Positions 17,568-25,807 are shown, numbered from the stretch's first letter. The stretch: 64,000 nt of DNA from Metasolibacillus fluoroglycofenilyticus (GCF_003049645.1 NZ_PYWK01000007.1:1-64000); one strand, 5' to 3'. A program made the numbers and translations. Notes: a model not told the origin generated them from the letters alone.

Positions 17568-18698
17568 TTATTTTGAATTATCTTTGAGCAAGGATTTTCC
17601 ACTGAATAACAAAAGTAGTGTGTTCATCCAAAAGATTGGGAAGAAACCGAGAAAATTAATGCTGCCAAAAATGATAGGAACTGCAAACTGGACAGCCTTG
17701 TTAACCGTTAAACGAATTCCGAGAACTTCGCCAGTATGTCCGGCTGGTGCATTGTTGTAAGCCATGACGATTGATAGTGGCTGGCAACAGCCTAGTCCTA
17801 TACCCATGATGAAAGAGATGACCGCTAATAGAGGAATCGCTGTCATAAATGGAAGTAGGAAAAAGGCACTTCCTGCAATGATAAGGCACCCACCAATAAT
17901 TTGCTCAGGGCTGAAGTGACGCTGTAGCTTATTCATTAGCAACCTACTAATAATAAATGCAACAGCATTAATTGATAGGAGTGTGCCAATAATTGATGCT
18001 GAAAGTCCAATTGTATTTCCGTATATCGGGAAATAAAACTCGAATAGTCCGACCGCCGTTAAAATAACACCACTTGTTACAAAAACAACTCTTAAATCTG
18101 GATGAACAAGTAATTCATAAAAGCTGATTTCTACAGCGGTCGCTTTTTTATTGAAGGAAGCTTGAAGTCGCATAAATAAAAAAATGACCCCTGGCAATAT
18201 AGAAATTCCCCCGAGTAGTAAATAGACATAGGAGTAGCTTGATAAGTCGATGAGTAACCCAACTAATAAAGGACCAAAAAAATTCGCAAACGATACGCTT
18301 AATGTATAGGAGGCATAGTTTTTTGTGCGCATTTTTTCTGTGCTTAACACACCGACTAGATTTTGACTGCTGACGACAGTAATAATTTGAAATAAGCCGA
18401 AAGCAAGCTGAATTATTAAAAGAGCTATTAAACTATTATTAAACAAGTAAATAGTAAGAAGTGAAAGACCACTTCCAATCATCCCAATTGCTAGAAGAAG
18501 ATTGAGTGGAAGCCTGTCTGACAAGCGTCCTGCAAAAGAGGCGAGCAACATCGGAAATAATGAGCCCGCAGCAATAATTCCCCCGAGCATGAATGGACTA
18601 GCATGTAAGTGCAAGCCGTAGAGAGATGCCAATAATATATTCCCTTTTAAAGCTATTTGAAAAAGAAAAGTTAGAAAGACAACAAAGTAAAATTTCAT
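17568..18698 (-). CDS. MFS transporter
   Basis: 376 residues with about twelve hydrophobic segments. Loop 2-3 motif GRLSDRLPLNLLLAIGMIGSG is the classic MFS motif A, and the central loop (MRLQASFNKKATAVEISFYE) separates the two halves. It is transcribed divergently from the ring-cleavage operon, and both promoters carry the palindrome TTGTTSAACAA, so it is probably part of the same regulon. A role in uptake of the substrate or export of a related compound is inferred from this context only. Confidence 0.88.
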   Translation of the reverse strand: MKFYFVVFLTFLFQIALKGNILLASLYGLHLHASPFMLGGIIAAGSLFPMLLASFAGRLSDRLPLNLLLAIGMIGSGLSLLTIYLFNNSLIALLIIQLAFGLFQIITVVSSQNLVGVLSTEKMRTKNYASYTLSVSFANFFGPLLVGLLIDLSSYSYVYLLLGGISILPGVIFLFMRLQASFNKKATAVEISFYELLVHPDLRVVFVTSGVILTAVGLFEFYFPIYGNTIGLSASIIGTLLSINAVAFIISRLLMNKLQRHFSPEQIIGGCLIIAGSAFFLLPFMTAIPLLAVISFIMGIGLGCCQPLSIVMAYNNAPAGHTGEVLGIRLTVNKAVQFAVPIIFGSINFLGFFPIFWMNTLLLLFSGKSLLKDNSK

Positions 18699-18722
18699 AT
18701 CCGTTCACATCCATAAACAATT

Positions 18723-18733
18723 TTGTTGAACAA
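18723..18733. promoter_or_regulatory. Candidate GntR operator, MFS side
   Basis: TTGTTGAACAA, an 11-bp palindrome with a central base. It lies five bases downstream of the MFS -10 box, a position expected for repression. Confidence 0.7.
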
Positions 18734-18738
18734 TCCTC

Positions 18739-18767
18739 ATTTTAGTTAGCCATTTATTTAAAGTCAA
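18739..18767 (-). promoter_or_regulatory. Promoter of the MFS gene
   Basis: On the minus strand: -35 TTGACT (18767-18762), 17-base spacer, -10 TAAAAT (18744-18739). Confidence 0.75.
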
Positions 18768-18897
18768 GTGCTTAAAAAAGCTATTTTAGAGCACTCCATT
18801 GAATGAAATTTGCTTGAAAAAATTGCATTCACTGTTAGAACACTATGTAAAGAAAAAACACTTTGAACTATAAATTTAGAATTATTAGAAAATAGTA

Positions 18898-18927
18898 TTG
18901 ACTTAATTTAAAATATAAGATTATAAT
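18898..18927 (+). promoter_or_regulatory. Promoter of the ring-cleavage operon
   Basis: -35 TTGACT at 18898-18903, 18-base spacer, perfect -10 TATAAT at 18922-18927. Confidence 0.8.
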
Positions 18928-18939
18928 TGATTTACAAAA

Positions 18940-18950
18940 TTGTTCAACAA
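18940..18950. promoter_or_regulatory. Candidate GntR operator, operon side
   Basis: TTGTTCAACAA, the same palindrome as at 18723 apart from the central base, 12 bases after the -10 box and 20 before the start codon. Confidence 0.7.
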
Positions 18951-18970
18951 TATTGTTAGGGGGTAATAGA

Positions 18971-19939
18971 ATGGCAGAAAATCCTATAGAGCATTTTGAC
19001 GATATTGTTCATATCGGGCATGTGGAGCTCTTAACGCCAAAATTAAATGACAGCATTGAATTCTTTTATGAAAGCATGGGACTTGAAATTGTTAAGCGTA
19101 CTGATGAAAAGGCTTACATGCGATGTTGGAATGATTACGAAAATTATTCAATCATTCTGACTCAATCTGATGAGCCGGGTGTTGGTCATACTGCCTTTAG
19201 GGTTAGAAGTCCACAGGCATTAGAACGCCGAGTGCAGGCGATTGAAGCAACAGGTATTCAAGGTGAATGGATTGACGGTGATTTTGGTCATGGTCGTGCT
19301 TACCAATATTTAGGATTGGATGGTCATTTAATGGAGCTGTATTTTGAAACTGAGAAATACAAAGCACCGGAGCATTTGAAACCAACATTAAAAAATCAGC
19401 ATCAAAAATTTATCGGAAGAGGTGCAGCAGTAAAAAATTTAGACCATATTAATTTCCTGTCCTCCAATCCGGATGCCGATGGGGACTTTGCGCAACATGT
19501 TTTAGGGATGAAGTTGACGGAGCAAATTGTACTCGATAATGGTACAAGAGGTGCGGTATGGTATCGCTCTAACGCCAAATCGTATGAGCTCGTATATTCA
19601 CGGGACGCTACTGGAACAAAAGGGCGCTTTCATCATTTAGCTTTATCTGTAGATACAAATGAAGGGATATGGCGTGCAGCAAATTTATTTATTGACCAAA
19701 ATGTTTTTATCGAATTCGCACCAAGCAAGCATGCAATTAACCAAACTTATTTTGTCTATGTTTATGAACCTGGCGGAAATCGAATCGAGATTTGCTCTGG
19801 AGGCTATTTAGTATTAGACCCAGACTTTGAGCCGATTACATGGACGGAAGAAGACCGCAAGCGTGGGCAGGCATGGGGCAATAAAACGATTGAAACATTC
19901 CACACTTATGGTACACCTATTGTTAAAGAAAATAAGTAA
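18971..19939 (+). CDS. VOC superfamily extradiol-type ring-cleavage dioxygenase
   Basis: 322 residues with two vicinal-oxygen-chelate domains (about 8-130 and 150-290), the architecture of type I extradiol dioxygenases such as catechol 2,3-dioxygenase. The expected Fe(II) ligands are visible in the second domain: His in NLDHINF, His in RFHHLALSV and Glu in GGNRIEICSGG. The tail with TWTEEDRKRGQAWG also fits this branch. ATG at 18971 follows TTAGGGGGT. First gene of a tight operon with PIG-L, RraA and RidA genes. The ring substrate is unknown; the downstream enzymes suggest cleavage to a 4-oxalomesaconate-like acid. Confidence 0.88.
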   Translation: MAENPIEHFDDIVHIGHVELLTPKLNDSIEFFYESMGLEIVKRTDEKAYMRCWNDYENYSIILTQSDEPGVGHTAFRVRSPQALERRVQAIEATGIQGEWIDGDFGHGRAYQYLGLDGHLMELYFETEKYKAPEHLKPTLKNQHQKFIGRGAAVKNLDHINFLSSNPDADGDFAQHVLGMKLTEQIVLDNGTRGAVWYRSNAKSYELVYSRDATGTKGRFHHLALSVDTNEGIWRAANLFIDQNVFIEFAPSKHAINQTYFVYVYEPGGNRIEICSGGYLVLDPDFEPITWTEEDRKRGQAWGNKTIETFHTYGTPIVKENK

Positions 19940-19960
19940 GGATTTAGGAGGAAATTAACA

Positions 19961-20698
19961 ATGATTAATTCAAACACAAATGTATTAGTAGTAAGTGCAC
20001 ATGCAGCAGATTTCGTATGGCGAGGGGGTGGCGCAATCGCAAAATATGCACAGTACGGAGCAAATGTACACTTGGTCGTTTTAAGCTACGGAGCACGTGG
20101 CGAATCGAATGATTTATGGAATATAGAAGGACAAACGCTTGAAAATGTAAAAGAAACCCGTAAAACTGAGCTACTCGCAGCAGCAAAATGCTTAGGGTTA
20201 ACAGAGGATAAAATCGAAATTTGGGACTTCCAAGATTATCATATGGAATTTAATGAAGAAAGAATGGAGCGCTTAGTGCGAAAAATTCGTGCTGTCGAGC
20301 CACATATTATTATTTCACATGGGCCACGTGATGCATTTAATCCTGACCATGAGGCTGTTTCCAAGTTTGTTTTTGATGCATCAGTGCTATCTACATCGAA
20401 TGGTGTGCGCCTTGAAGGTACAAAAACGGTGAAGCAAGCGAAAATCTTTGGATTTGAGCCGCATCAATCAGAAATTTCAAGCTTTAATCCTGATGTTATT
20501 TTAGATATTTCGGATGTATATGAGAAGAAGCAAGCCGCTATGCAATGCTTTAAAGCACAAGGACATTTAATTAGCTATTACGGCTATAAAGCGGTGCTGC
20601 GCGGCAATCATGCACGCCGCTGCTCAGGTAATAGCAGCTATAAACAAGCAGAAGCATTTTCTCGCTTCTTCCCACTCGTAGGAGAGGAGCTTCTATAA
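19961..20698 (+). CDS. PIG-L family hydrolase, 4-oxalomesaconate hydratase-like
   Basis: 245 residues of the LmbE/PIG-L fold. Instead of the deacetylase motif AHPDDE it carries SAHAADFVWRGGGAIA, with the distal metal motif retained as FNPDHEAV. That departure is what I recall for the GalB-type 4-oxalomesaconate hydratases of gallate catabolism, which use this fold to hydrate rather than deacetylate. The next gene is an RraA-fold aldolase, which would act on the hydration product. Start ATG follows AGGAGG; its stop overlaps the next start (TAATG). An N-deacetylase role is the main alternative. Confidence 0.85.
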   Translation: MINSNTNVLVVSAHAADFVWRGGGAIAKYAQYGANVHLVVLSYGARGESNDLWNIEGQTLENVKETRKTELLAAAKCLGLTEDKIEIWDFQDYHMEFNEERMERLVRKIRAVEPHIIISHGPRDAFNPDHEAVSKFVFDASVLSTSNGVRLEGTKTVKQAKIFGFEPHQSEISSFNPDVILDISDVYEKKQAAMQCFKAQGHLISYYGYKAVLRGNHARRCSGNSSYKQAEAFSRFFPLVGEELL

Positions 20699-21408
20699 TG
20701 CAAAAATATGTATTAAGAAATTTTGAAAGACCATCACAACAGCTCCTTTCTGAATATGGGAAGCTAGATGTCTCAACTGTTTATGAAGCGCAAGGAAAAC
20801 AGGGATTAGTAAATCCAAATATTAAGCCTATTCAATCGAATAAGATGATTGTTGGACCAGCGGTGACGGTTATTTGTCCAGCAGGTGATAATTTAATGAT
20901 TCATGCTGCAATTGAAGTTTGTCAGCCGGGCGATATTTTAGTAATTACAACGGAGGGCAATGGGATTGCAGGGATGATTGGAGAATTAATTGTAACGGCA
21001 CTTATGAAAAAGGGCGTACAAGGTGTCATTATGGATGGTGGTATTCGAGATGTGCGCCAAATTCGAGAACTAGGTTTCCCAGTTTGGACAAAAGAAGTAT
21101 TGTCTCAAGGAACTAATAAAATTAAAGGCGGCTGGGTAAATGCACCAGCAGTGTGTGGAGGAGCTATTATTACAGCAGGTGATATTGTTATGGCAGACGA
21201 TGACGGTATCGTCGTTGTAAAAAAAGAGGATTTTGAAAAAACACTTCAGCTTTCCAATGCTCGTTTACAGAAGGAATCTGATACAATTGCCAAAATTGAA
21301 AGTGGGCAAATAAGCTTAGATTTTTACAATTTACGCTCTGTTTTGGAGGCTGAGGGAGTTGTTTACTATGAAACAGAAGCGGAGGTGCAGCAAAATGGCA
21401 AAGCGTGA
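20698..21408 (+). CDS. RraA family aldolase (4-carboxy-4-hydroxy-2-oxoadipate aldolase-like)
   Basis: 236 residues. Features of the class II pyruvate aldolases of the RraA fold are present: GPAVTVICPAGDNLMIH, GDILVITTEGN, GMIGELIVTALMKKGVQG, the catalytic MDGGIRDVRQIREL (Arg and Asp of GGIRD) and VCGGAIITAGDIVMADDDG. Such enzymes split 4-carboxy-4-hydroxy-2-oxoadipate into pyruvate and oxaloacetate and can decarboxylate oxaloacetate. RraA RNase-E inhibitors share the fold, but the operon context favours the aldolase. It overlaps the PIG-L gene by one base and the RidA gene by 14. Confidence 0.88.
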   Translation: MQKYVLRNFERPSQQLLSEYGKLDVSTVYEAQGKQGLVNPNIKPIQSNKMIVGPAVTVICPAGDNLMIHAAIEVCQPGDILVITTEGNGIAGMIGELIVTALMKKGVQGVIMDGGIRDVRQIRELGFPVWTKEVLSQGTNKIKGGWVNAPAVCGGAIITAGDIVMADDDGIVVVKKEDFEKTLQLSNARLQKESDTIAKIESGQISLDFYNLRSVLEAEGVVYYETEAEVQQNGKA

Positions 21409-21775
21409 GGTTCTTCATATTTCAGGGTCAAGGCATGACAATCCAATACCTGTTGCTGTGAGAGTTGGAAATATGGTATATTCGTCAGCCATCATTGGCT
21501 CAGACCCAGAAACAGGCATAGTGCCAGAGGATATAGATGAGGAAATTCGTAATCTATTTCACTATTTACGTGAAATTATGAAGGCTGCGGGGGGAACTAC
21601 GGATGACATTGCTCATCTAAGTGTGTATATGGTTGACCGTAAATATAAAGATAACGTAAACGTCGAGTGGTTGAAAATGTTTCCAAATGAAAACAATCGA
21701 CCTGCTAGACATACAACAGAAAAAAGCTTAAAAAAAGGTTTGCGTATTCAATTTGAAATGACGGCAGTACTTTAA
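21395..21775 (+). CDS. RidA family enamine/imine deaminase
   Basis: 126 residues of the YjgF/YER057c/UK114 fold. The trimer-interface substrate residues are recognisable in NRPARHTTEKSL (Arg) and LRIQFEMTAVL (Glu). Canonical RidA deaminates 2-aminoacrylate; other members are 2-aminomuconate deaminases in aromatic degradation. Its place inside a ring-cleavage operon, overlapping the aldolase gene by 14 bases, favours a pathway step such as hydrolysis of an amino-substituted cleavage product. ATG 21395 follows GGAGGTG inside the rraA end. Confidence 0.85.
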   Translation: MAKREVLHISGSRHDNPIPVAVRVGNMVYSSAIIGSDPETGIVPEDIDEEIRNLFHYLREIMKAAGGTTDDIAHLSVYMVDRKYKDNVNVEWLKMFPNENNRPARHTTEKSLKKGLRIQFEMTAVL

Positions 21776-21822
21776 AAATTGTGTGGATTAAAAAATGTTT
21801 GCAAAAACAAAGGGGGCACATT

Positions 21823-22836
21823 ATGAAAAAATGGTTGTTAATATTAGGGTTATCATTACTGACGGTTGTATTAGGGGCGTGTGGGGATAATAAAGAAGAT
21901 TCCTCATCAAATATAAATACAGAATCGGCAGCAGGACAAACGTATAAATTTAAGTTAGGACATGAGGCGACAGAAGCCCATATTAAATATAGTGTGGCAG
22001 AAAGATTTGCAGAAAAATTAGAGGAGAATTCAGATGGCCGTATGACGGTTGACATTTATCCTGCTAACCAGCTTGGGAAAGAAGCAGATATGCAACAGCA
22101 AGTAGAATCAGGCACATTGGATTTTGCTATTTTAAGTAATGGGACAATGTCTAGTATTTCAGAATCTTTAAACGGCTGGTTTATGCCCTTTCTTTTCGAT
22201 GATTTACAGGCAGCGGCAGATGCAGCAAATAGCGAGCCTGCTAAGCAGATGATGAAAGATTTAGAAGTAAAAAACATGGTTGGCTACGGACTGTTTTTTG
22301 CGGGGCAACGGCATATTTTATCTGAAAAGCCATTAGAAAGTGTTAGCGATTTTAAAGGCTTAAAAATCCGAATTCCAGGAAGCCCTGTTTTTGAGTCATA
22401 TTATAAAACAATTAATGCAGGACCAACTTCCATGCCTTTACCAGAAGTATATACATCATTATCAACAGGCGTTATTAATGCAGTGGATACAGATTTTAAT
22501 GCCGCAGTTTCACAAAAATTTTATGAAGCGGCTGATATTTTAACTTTATCAGGACATATTGTGTTTCCTGAAATTGTTATTGGCTCTAAAGGAACAGTTG
22601 ATAAATTAAGTGATGAAGACCGCCAAATTATTGCGGACACATGGGCCTCTGTCATTGAGTGGGGCGTAACAGAGGGAATTGCAAAAGATAACTCGCTGTT
22701 AGAGGAGTTAAAAACACTTGGTGTAACTGTAAATGAGCTTGAAAATGTAGATGAATTTAAAAGTTTAAGTGAATCTGTATACGGTCAATTTTCTTCGAAC
22801 GCGACAATTAAAGATTTCATCGATGCAAACAAATAA
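21823..22836 (+). CDS. dctP: TRAP transporter substrate-binding protein DctP
   Basis: 337 residues. Lipoprotein signal MKKWLLILGLSLLTVVLGAC-G, then the DctP fold: YKFKLGHEATEAHIKY, DGRMTVDIYPANQLGKEADM, LKIRIPGSPVFESYYKTINAGPTSMPLPEVYTSL with the conserved Arg that binds the substrate carboxylate, and GVINAVDTDFN. ATG at 21823 follows AGGGGG; an upstream ATG at 21814 region is rejected because it breaks the signal. It captures an organic acid outside the cell for the DctQM permease. The gene order places it as importer of the ring-cleavage pathway substrate. Confidence 0.93.
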   Translation: MKKWLLILGLSLLTVVLGACGDNKEDSSSNINTESAAGQTYKFKLGHEATEAHIKYSVAERFAEKLEENSDGRMTVDIYPANQLGKEADMQQQVESGTLDFAILSNGTMSSISESLNGWFMPFLFDDLQAAADAANSEPAKQMMKDLEVKNMVGYGLFFAGQRHILSEKPLESVSDFKGLKIRIPGSPVFESYYKTINAGPTSMPLPEVYTSLSTGVINAVDTDFNAAVSQKFYEAADILTLSGHIVFPEIVIGSKGTVDKLSDEDRQIIADTWASVIEWGVTEGIAKDNSLLEELKTLGVTVNELENVDEFKSLSESVYGQFSSNATIKDFIDANK

Positions 22837-23113
22837 CAAATTGGCTGTCCATTAAGCCCTGTTTGAAAATAAATAGAAGGCGGTTGTCTAAAAAGATTGA
22901 GGTCTTTCTAATGCAACCGAAAATGTAGTTTTACTAGATGTTTGTCCGAAAAGAATGGACCTTTCCGGACAGCTCTAGCTTGGTAGTAGCATATATTGTT
23001 AGTTACTAACCTCGGCATAAGGAGCCGTCTTAAAATGATTTTGCAGACGGCTTTTTCCTTTTTCTATTTTTAAATTGGTCTAATTGGATATCTAAGTACT
23101 AAGGGGGAGCCAT
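22837..23113. other. Intergenic DNA between dctP and dctQ with repeat elements
   Basis: 277 bases with three hairpins of the GTCCGAAAAG family (22882-22918, 22943-22971, 23023-23052). Separating dctP from dctQM by terminators would lower permease expression relative to the binding protein. Confidence 0.6.
22943..23058. repeat. Twin-hairpin element inside the TRAP operon
   Basis: TGTCCGAAAAG/CTTTCCGGACA (22943-22971), spacer TTGGTAGTAGCATATATTG, then AGCCGTCT/AGACGGCT with TTTTT (23023-23058). The spacer is related to the one at 7905-7935. Confidence 0.7.
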
Positions 23114-23632
23114 ATGAAAATAATTTCCGTTATAAGCGACGCTTTATATAAAATGGAAAGAATTTTGGCTGTTATTTTAATGGCAACAATGTTATGCAGT
23201 ATAGCACTTGGTGTAGCTTTTCGCTATATTTTTGATAATCCGCTTACTTGGTCTGATGAGTTAGCGATATATATGTTAATTTGGTTAACATTTGTTGGGG
23301 GAAGCATGAGCATTAAAACGATGAGAGCCTCAAGCTTGGAGCTGGTGTTCGATAGATTAAGCATAGGATGGCAACGTATTTTCATCATCGTGGGCTATGC
23401 GACTGTCATTATTTTTGCTGGAATTGTTGCTTATATGGCTATTCAATGGCTGACAAATCCATCTATCAAAACGCAAATATCGCCGGGGCTGAAAATATCG
23501 ATGTTTTTACCTTATTTAGCAGTACCCTTTGGACTTGTGTGCTTATTGATCCATGCATTTAATCACCTAATTAAAGGATTCAGCTATACGAGTAATAAAT
23601 CAATTGACTCTGGGGGAGGTGAGGCAGAATGA
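23114..23632 (+). CDS. dctQ: TRAP transporter small permease DctQ
   Basis: 172 residues with four hydrophobic segments. The family pattern is clear: RYIFDNPLTWSDELAIYMLIWLTFVGGSMSIK, then a basic loop and PYLAVPFGLVCLLIH. DctQ associates with DctM to form the sodium-driven transporter. GGGGGAG precedes the ATG. It overlaps dctM by four bases. Confidence 0.93.
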   Translation: MKIISVISDALYKMERILAVILMATMLCSIALGVAFRYIFDNPLTWSDELAIYMLIWLTFVGGSMSIKTMRASSLELVFDRLSIGWQRIFIIVGYATVIIFAGIVAYMAIQWLTNPSIKTQISPGLKISMFLPYLAVPFGLVCLLIHAFNHLIKGFSYTSNKSIDSGGGEAE

Positions 23633-24906
23633 CATGGACGTTTCTAGCATTCTTTATTTTACTTATTATGCGAGTACCTATTGCAATAGTGCTTGGTATT
23701 ATTAGCTTAGTTTATATTTTTACAACAGGGCAAACCTTTTTACTTAAAAATGTGTCACAGCAGCTTTTTTCTGGTGTGCAAAGTTTTAGTTTACTAGCAA
23801 TTCCACTATTTATGCTAGCTGGAGAGTTAATGAATGCTTCTGGCATAACGAAGCGACTAATTGAATTCGCTAAAAAAAGCGTTGGACACTTCAAAGGTGG
23901 TCTAGCGTATGTTAACGTAGTAGCGAATATGTTTTTAGCTTCAATTATCGGCTCCGCCACTGCACAAACAGCGATGATGAGTAAAATAATGGTTCCGGAA
24001 ATGGAAAAGGCGGGTTACAAGCGTGAATTTGCTGCTGCGACTACTGCATCTGCTGCCTTATTAGGTCCAATTATCCCACCTTCGATGCTCTTTATTATTT
24101 ATGCAGTAGGTGCTAGTGTTTCTGTCAATGATATGTTTATGGCAGGGATTTTTCCAGGTATTTTACTGGCACTGTCATTTATTGTGCTTATTATGATATT
24201 AGGTATTAAAAATAATTATCCACAATCAGAAAAAGCACCATGGAATGAAGTATTTACTTCACTTGTTAATATCATCCCAGCATTATTAGTACCAGCCTCA
24301 ATTATTATCGGAACGATGTCGGGCGTCTTTACAGCTACTGAATCCGCAGCTGTGGCTTGTGTTGTTGCCATTATTGTTGGTAAGTTCTTTTATCGCGAGC
24401 TGAAGTTTCGAGGCTTCCCTGAATTGTTGATTAATGCGACAATTGCTACAGCGGTAGTGACATTATTAATGTCGACAGCAAGTATGTTTGGCTGGATTTT
24501 AGCATTTGAACGCATCCCACAAACGATAGTTTCTATAATGGGAGATTTGACAACGAGCCCGTTAATCTTTTTATTGTTAGTCAATATTTTCTTATTAATT
24601 ACGGGTATTTTCTTAGACGAGCTGGCAGTGATGATTATATTGCTTCCAATTTTTATGCCGTTAGTTCACAGCTTTGGAATTGACCCAGTGCATTTTGGTG
24701 TAATGCTGTGCTTGAATGCCACAATTGGGCTTCTTACACCGCCAGTTGGGGCAGGTTTATTTATTGCCTCAAGTGTGGGCAATGTAAAAATGGAGAAGCT
24801 GATTGTAGCGATTGTTCCATTTATTATTGTTTCTATTATTGTCCTAATGCTTGTCACGTATATTCCGTTTTTAACAACATGGCTACCAAGTGTTGTCAAC
24901 AAGTAG
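23629..24906 (+). CDS. dctM: TRAP transporter large permease DctM
   Basis: 425 residues with about twelve membrane segments. DctM hallmarks: RVPIAIVLGI near the start, SLLAIPLFMLAGELMNASGIT, ASIIGSATAQTAMMSKIMVPEMEKAGY, LLGPIIPPSMLFIIYA and LNATIGLLTPPVGAGLFI. It is the ion-coupled channel component for C4-dicarboxylate or aromatic-acid-type substrates. Overlaps dctQ (ATGA). Confidence 0.95.
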   Translation: MTWTFLAFFILLIMRVPIAIVLGIISLVYIFTTGQTFLLKNVSQQLFSGVQSFSLLAIPLFMLAGELMNASGITKRLIEFAKKSVGHFKGGLAYVNVVANMFLASIIGSATAQTAMMSKIMVPEMEKAGYKREFAAATTASAALLGPIIPPSMLFIIYAVGASVSVNDMFMAGIFPGILLALSFIVLIMILGIKNNYPQSEKAPWNEVFTSLVNIIPALLVPASIIIGTMSGVFTATESAAVACVVAIIVGKFFYRELKFRGFPELLINATIATAVVTLLMSTASMFGWILAFERIPQTIVSIMGDLTTSPLIFLLLVNIFLLITGIFLDELAVMIILLPIFMPLVHSFGIDPVHFGVMLCLNATIGLLTPPVGAGLFIASSVGNVKMEKLIVAIVPFIIVSIIVLMLVTYIPFLTTWLPSVVNK

Positions 24907-25054
24907 TCCTTTCAAAATATTATTTAAAGAAGCTTTTCTAAACGATGGAATCTACATTAAAATAAGATATAGAATTAATTTTGACTTGCGCAGAAACCCC
25001 TGCTAACTGTGCAAAAAAGATGTAGGGATGACTAATACGAAATGGGGTGTTATT

Positions 25055-25696
25055 TTGAAAAGACCATCAGAAATTGCCTATGAATTAATAAAAGAACGAA
25101 TTTTAGAAGGAATATATCAGCCCTCTCAAAAATTAATAGAGAACGATTTAGCGATAGAAATCGGTGTTAGTCGAAATACGGTTAAAAAGGCATTATTGAA
25201 ATTGGAGCAAGAAAATTTAGTTCTCCTTGAAAATAATAAAGGTGCTACTATAAAATCCTTTACTTTAGACGAAATCAGAAACTATTTAAAAATTCGTGAG
25301 GTGCTTGAAGGTCTTATCGCGGCGGATGCAGCAATAAATATTTCAGATATGGATTTAGCGTTTTTAGAAAGTATTTTACAGGAGATGAAGGATAATCTAC
25401 ATGCACATCAATTTGATGCCTATTCCAAGAAAAATCTACTTTTTCACGACTGTATTTATAAGGCGTCAAATAATCAGCAAGCCGTTGAGATGGTGCGCAT
25501 AATTAAGCAACAATTGAAGCGTTTGCAATTCAAAACAATTTTAGTGCCAGGGCGAAATGAGAGCTCTTTAAAGGAACATGAACGAATTTTAAAGGCGCTA
25601 CGTAATCGTGATGCTGAAGGTGCAGAAAAAGAGATTAAGGCTCATGTTGCCAATATTCGTCATACAATTGAAAATAATTATAATGTTTTAATGTAA
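25055..25696 (+). CDS. GntR family regulator, FCD subfamily
   Basis: 213 residues from TTG 25055 (MKRPSEIAYELIKERI), preceded by GGGGTG; an ATG at 25028 is in frame but has no spaced ribosome binding site. The N-terminal winged helix (IGVSRNTVKKALLKLEQENLV) is followed by a helical FCD effector domain (about 75-205), with the metal/effector residues in IREVLEGLIAADAA, KKNLLFHDCIYKA and LKEHERILKALRNRD...EIKAHV. FadR-type regulators bind short palindromes; TTGTT-N-AACAA in both divergent promoters at 18.7-18.95 kb is the natural candidate. Effector probably the pathway substrate or an intermediate. Confidence 0.9.
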   Translation: MKRPSEIAYELIKERILEGIYQPSQKLIENDLAIEIGVSRNTVKKALLKLEQENLVLLENNKGATIKSFTLDEIRNYLKIREVLEGLIAADAAINISDMDLAFLESILQEMKDNLHAHQFDAYSKKNLLFHDCIYKASNNQQAVEMVRIIKQQLKRLQFKTILVPGRNESSLKEHERILKALRNRDAEGAEKEIKAHVANIRHTIENNYNVLM

Positions 25697-25707
25697 CATA
25701 AAAATAA

Positions 25708-25755
25708 AGGGCGTCCCAAAAGCAGTGAAATGCTTGCTCTTGGGATAGCCCTCTT
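25708..25755 (+). terminator. Terminator of the regulator gene
   Basis: AGGGCGTCCCAAAAGCA with TGCTTGCTCTTGGGATAGCCCT, then CTTT. GTCCCAAAAG variant of the hairpin family. Confidence 0.8.
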
Positions 25756-25807
25756 TGAATTTTTAACTAATTTCTGGTAGGTAGACATCGGAAAACGTAG
25801 AACAAAA

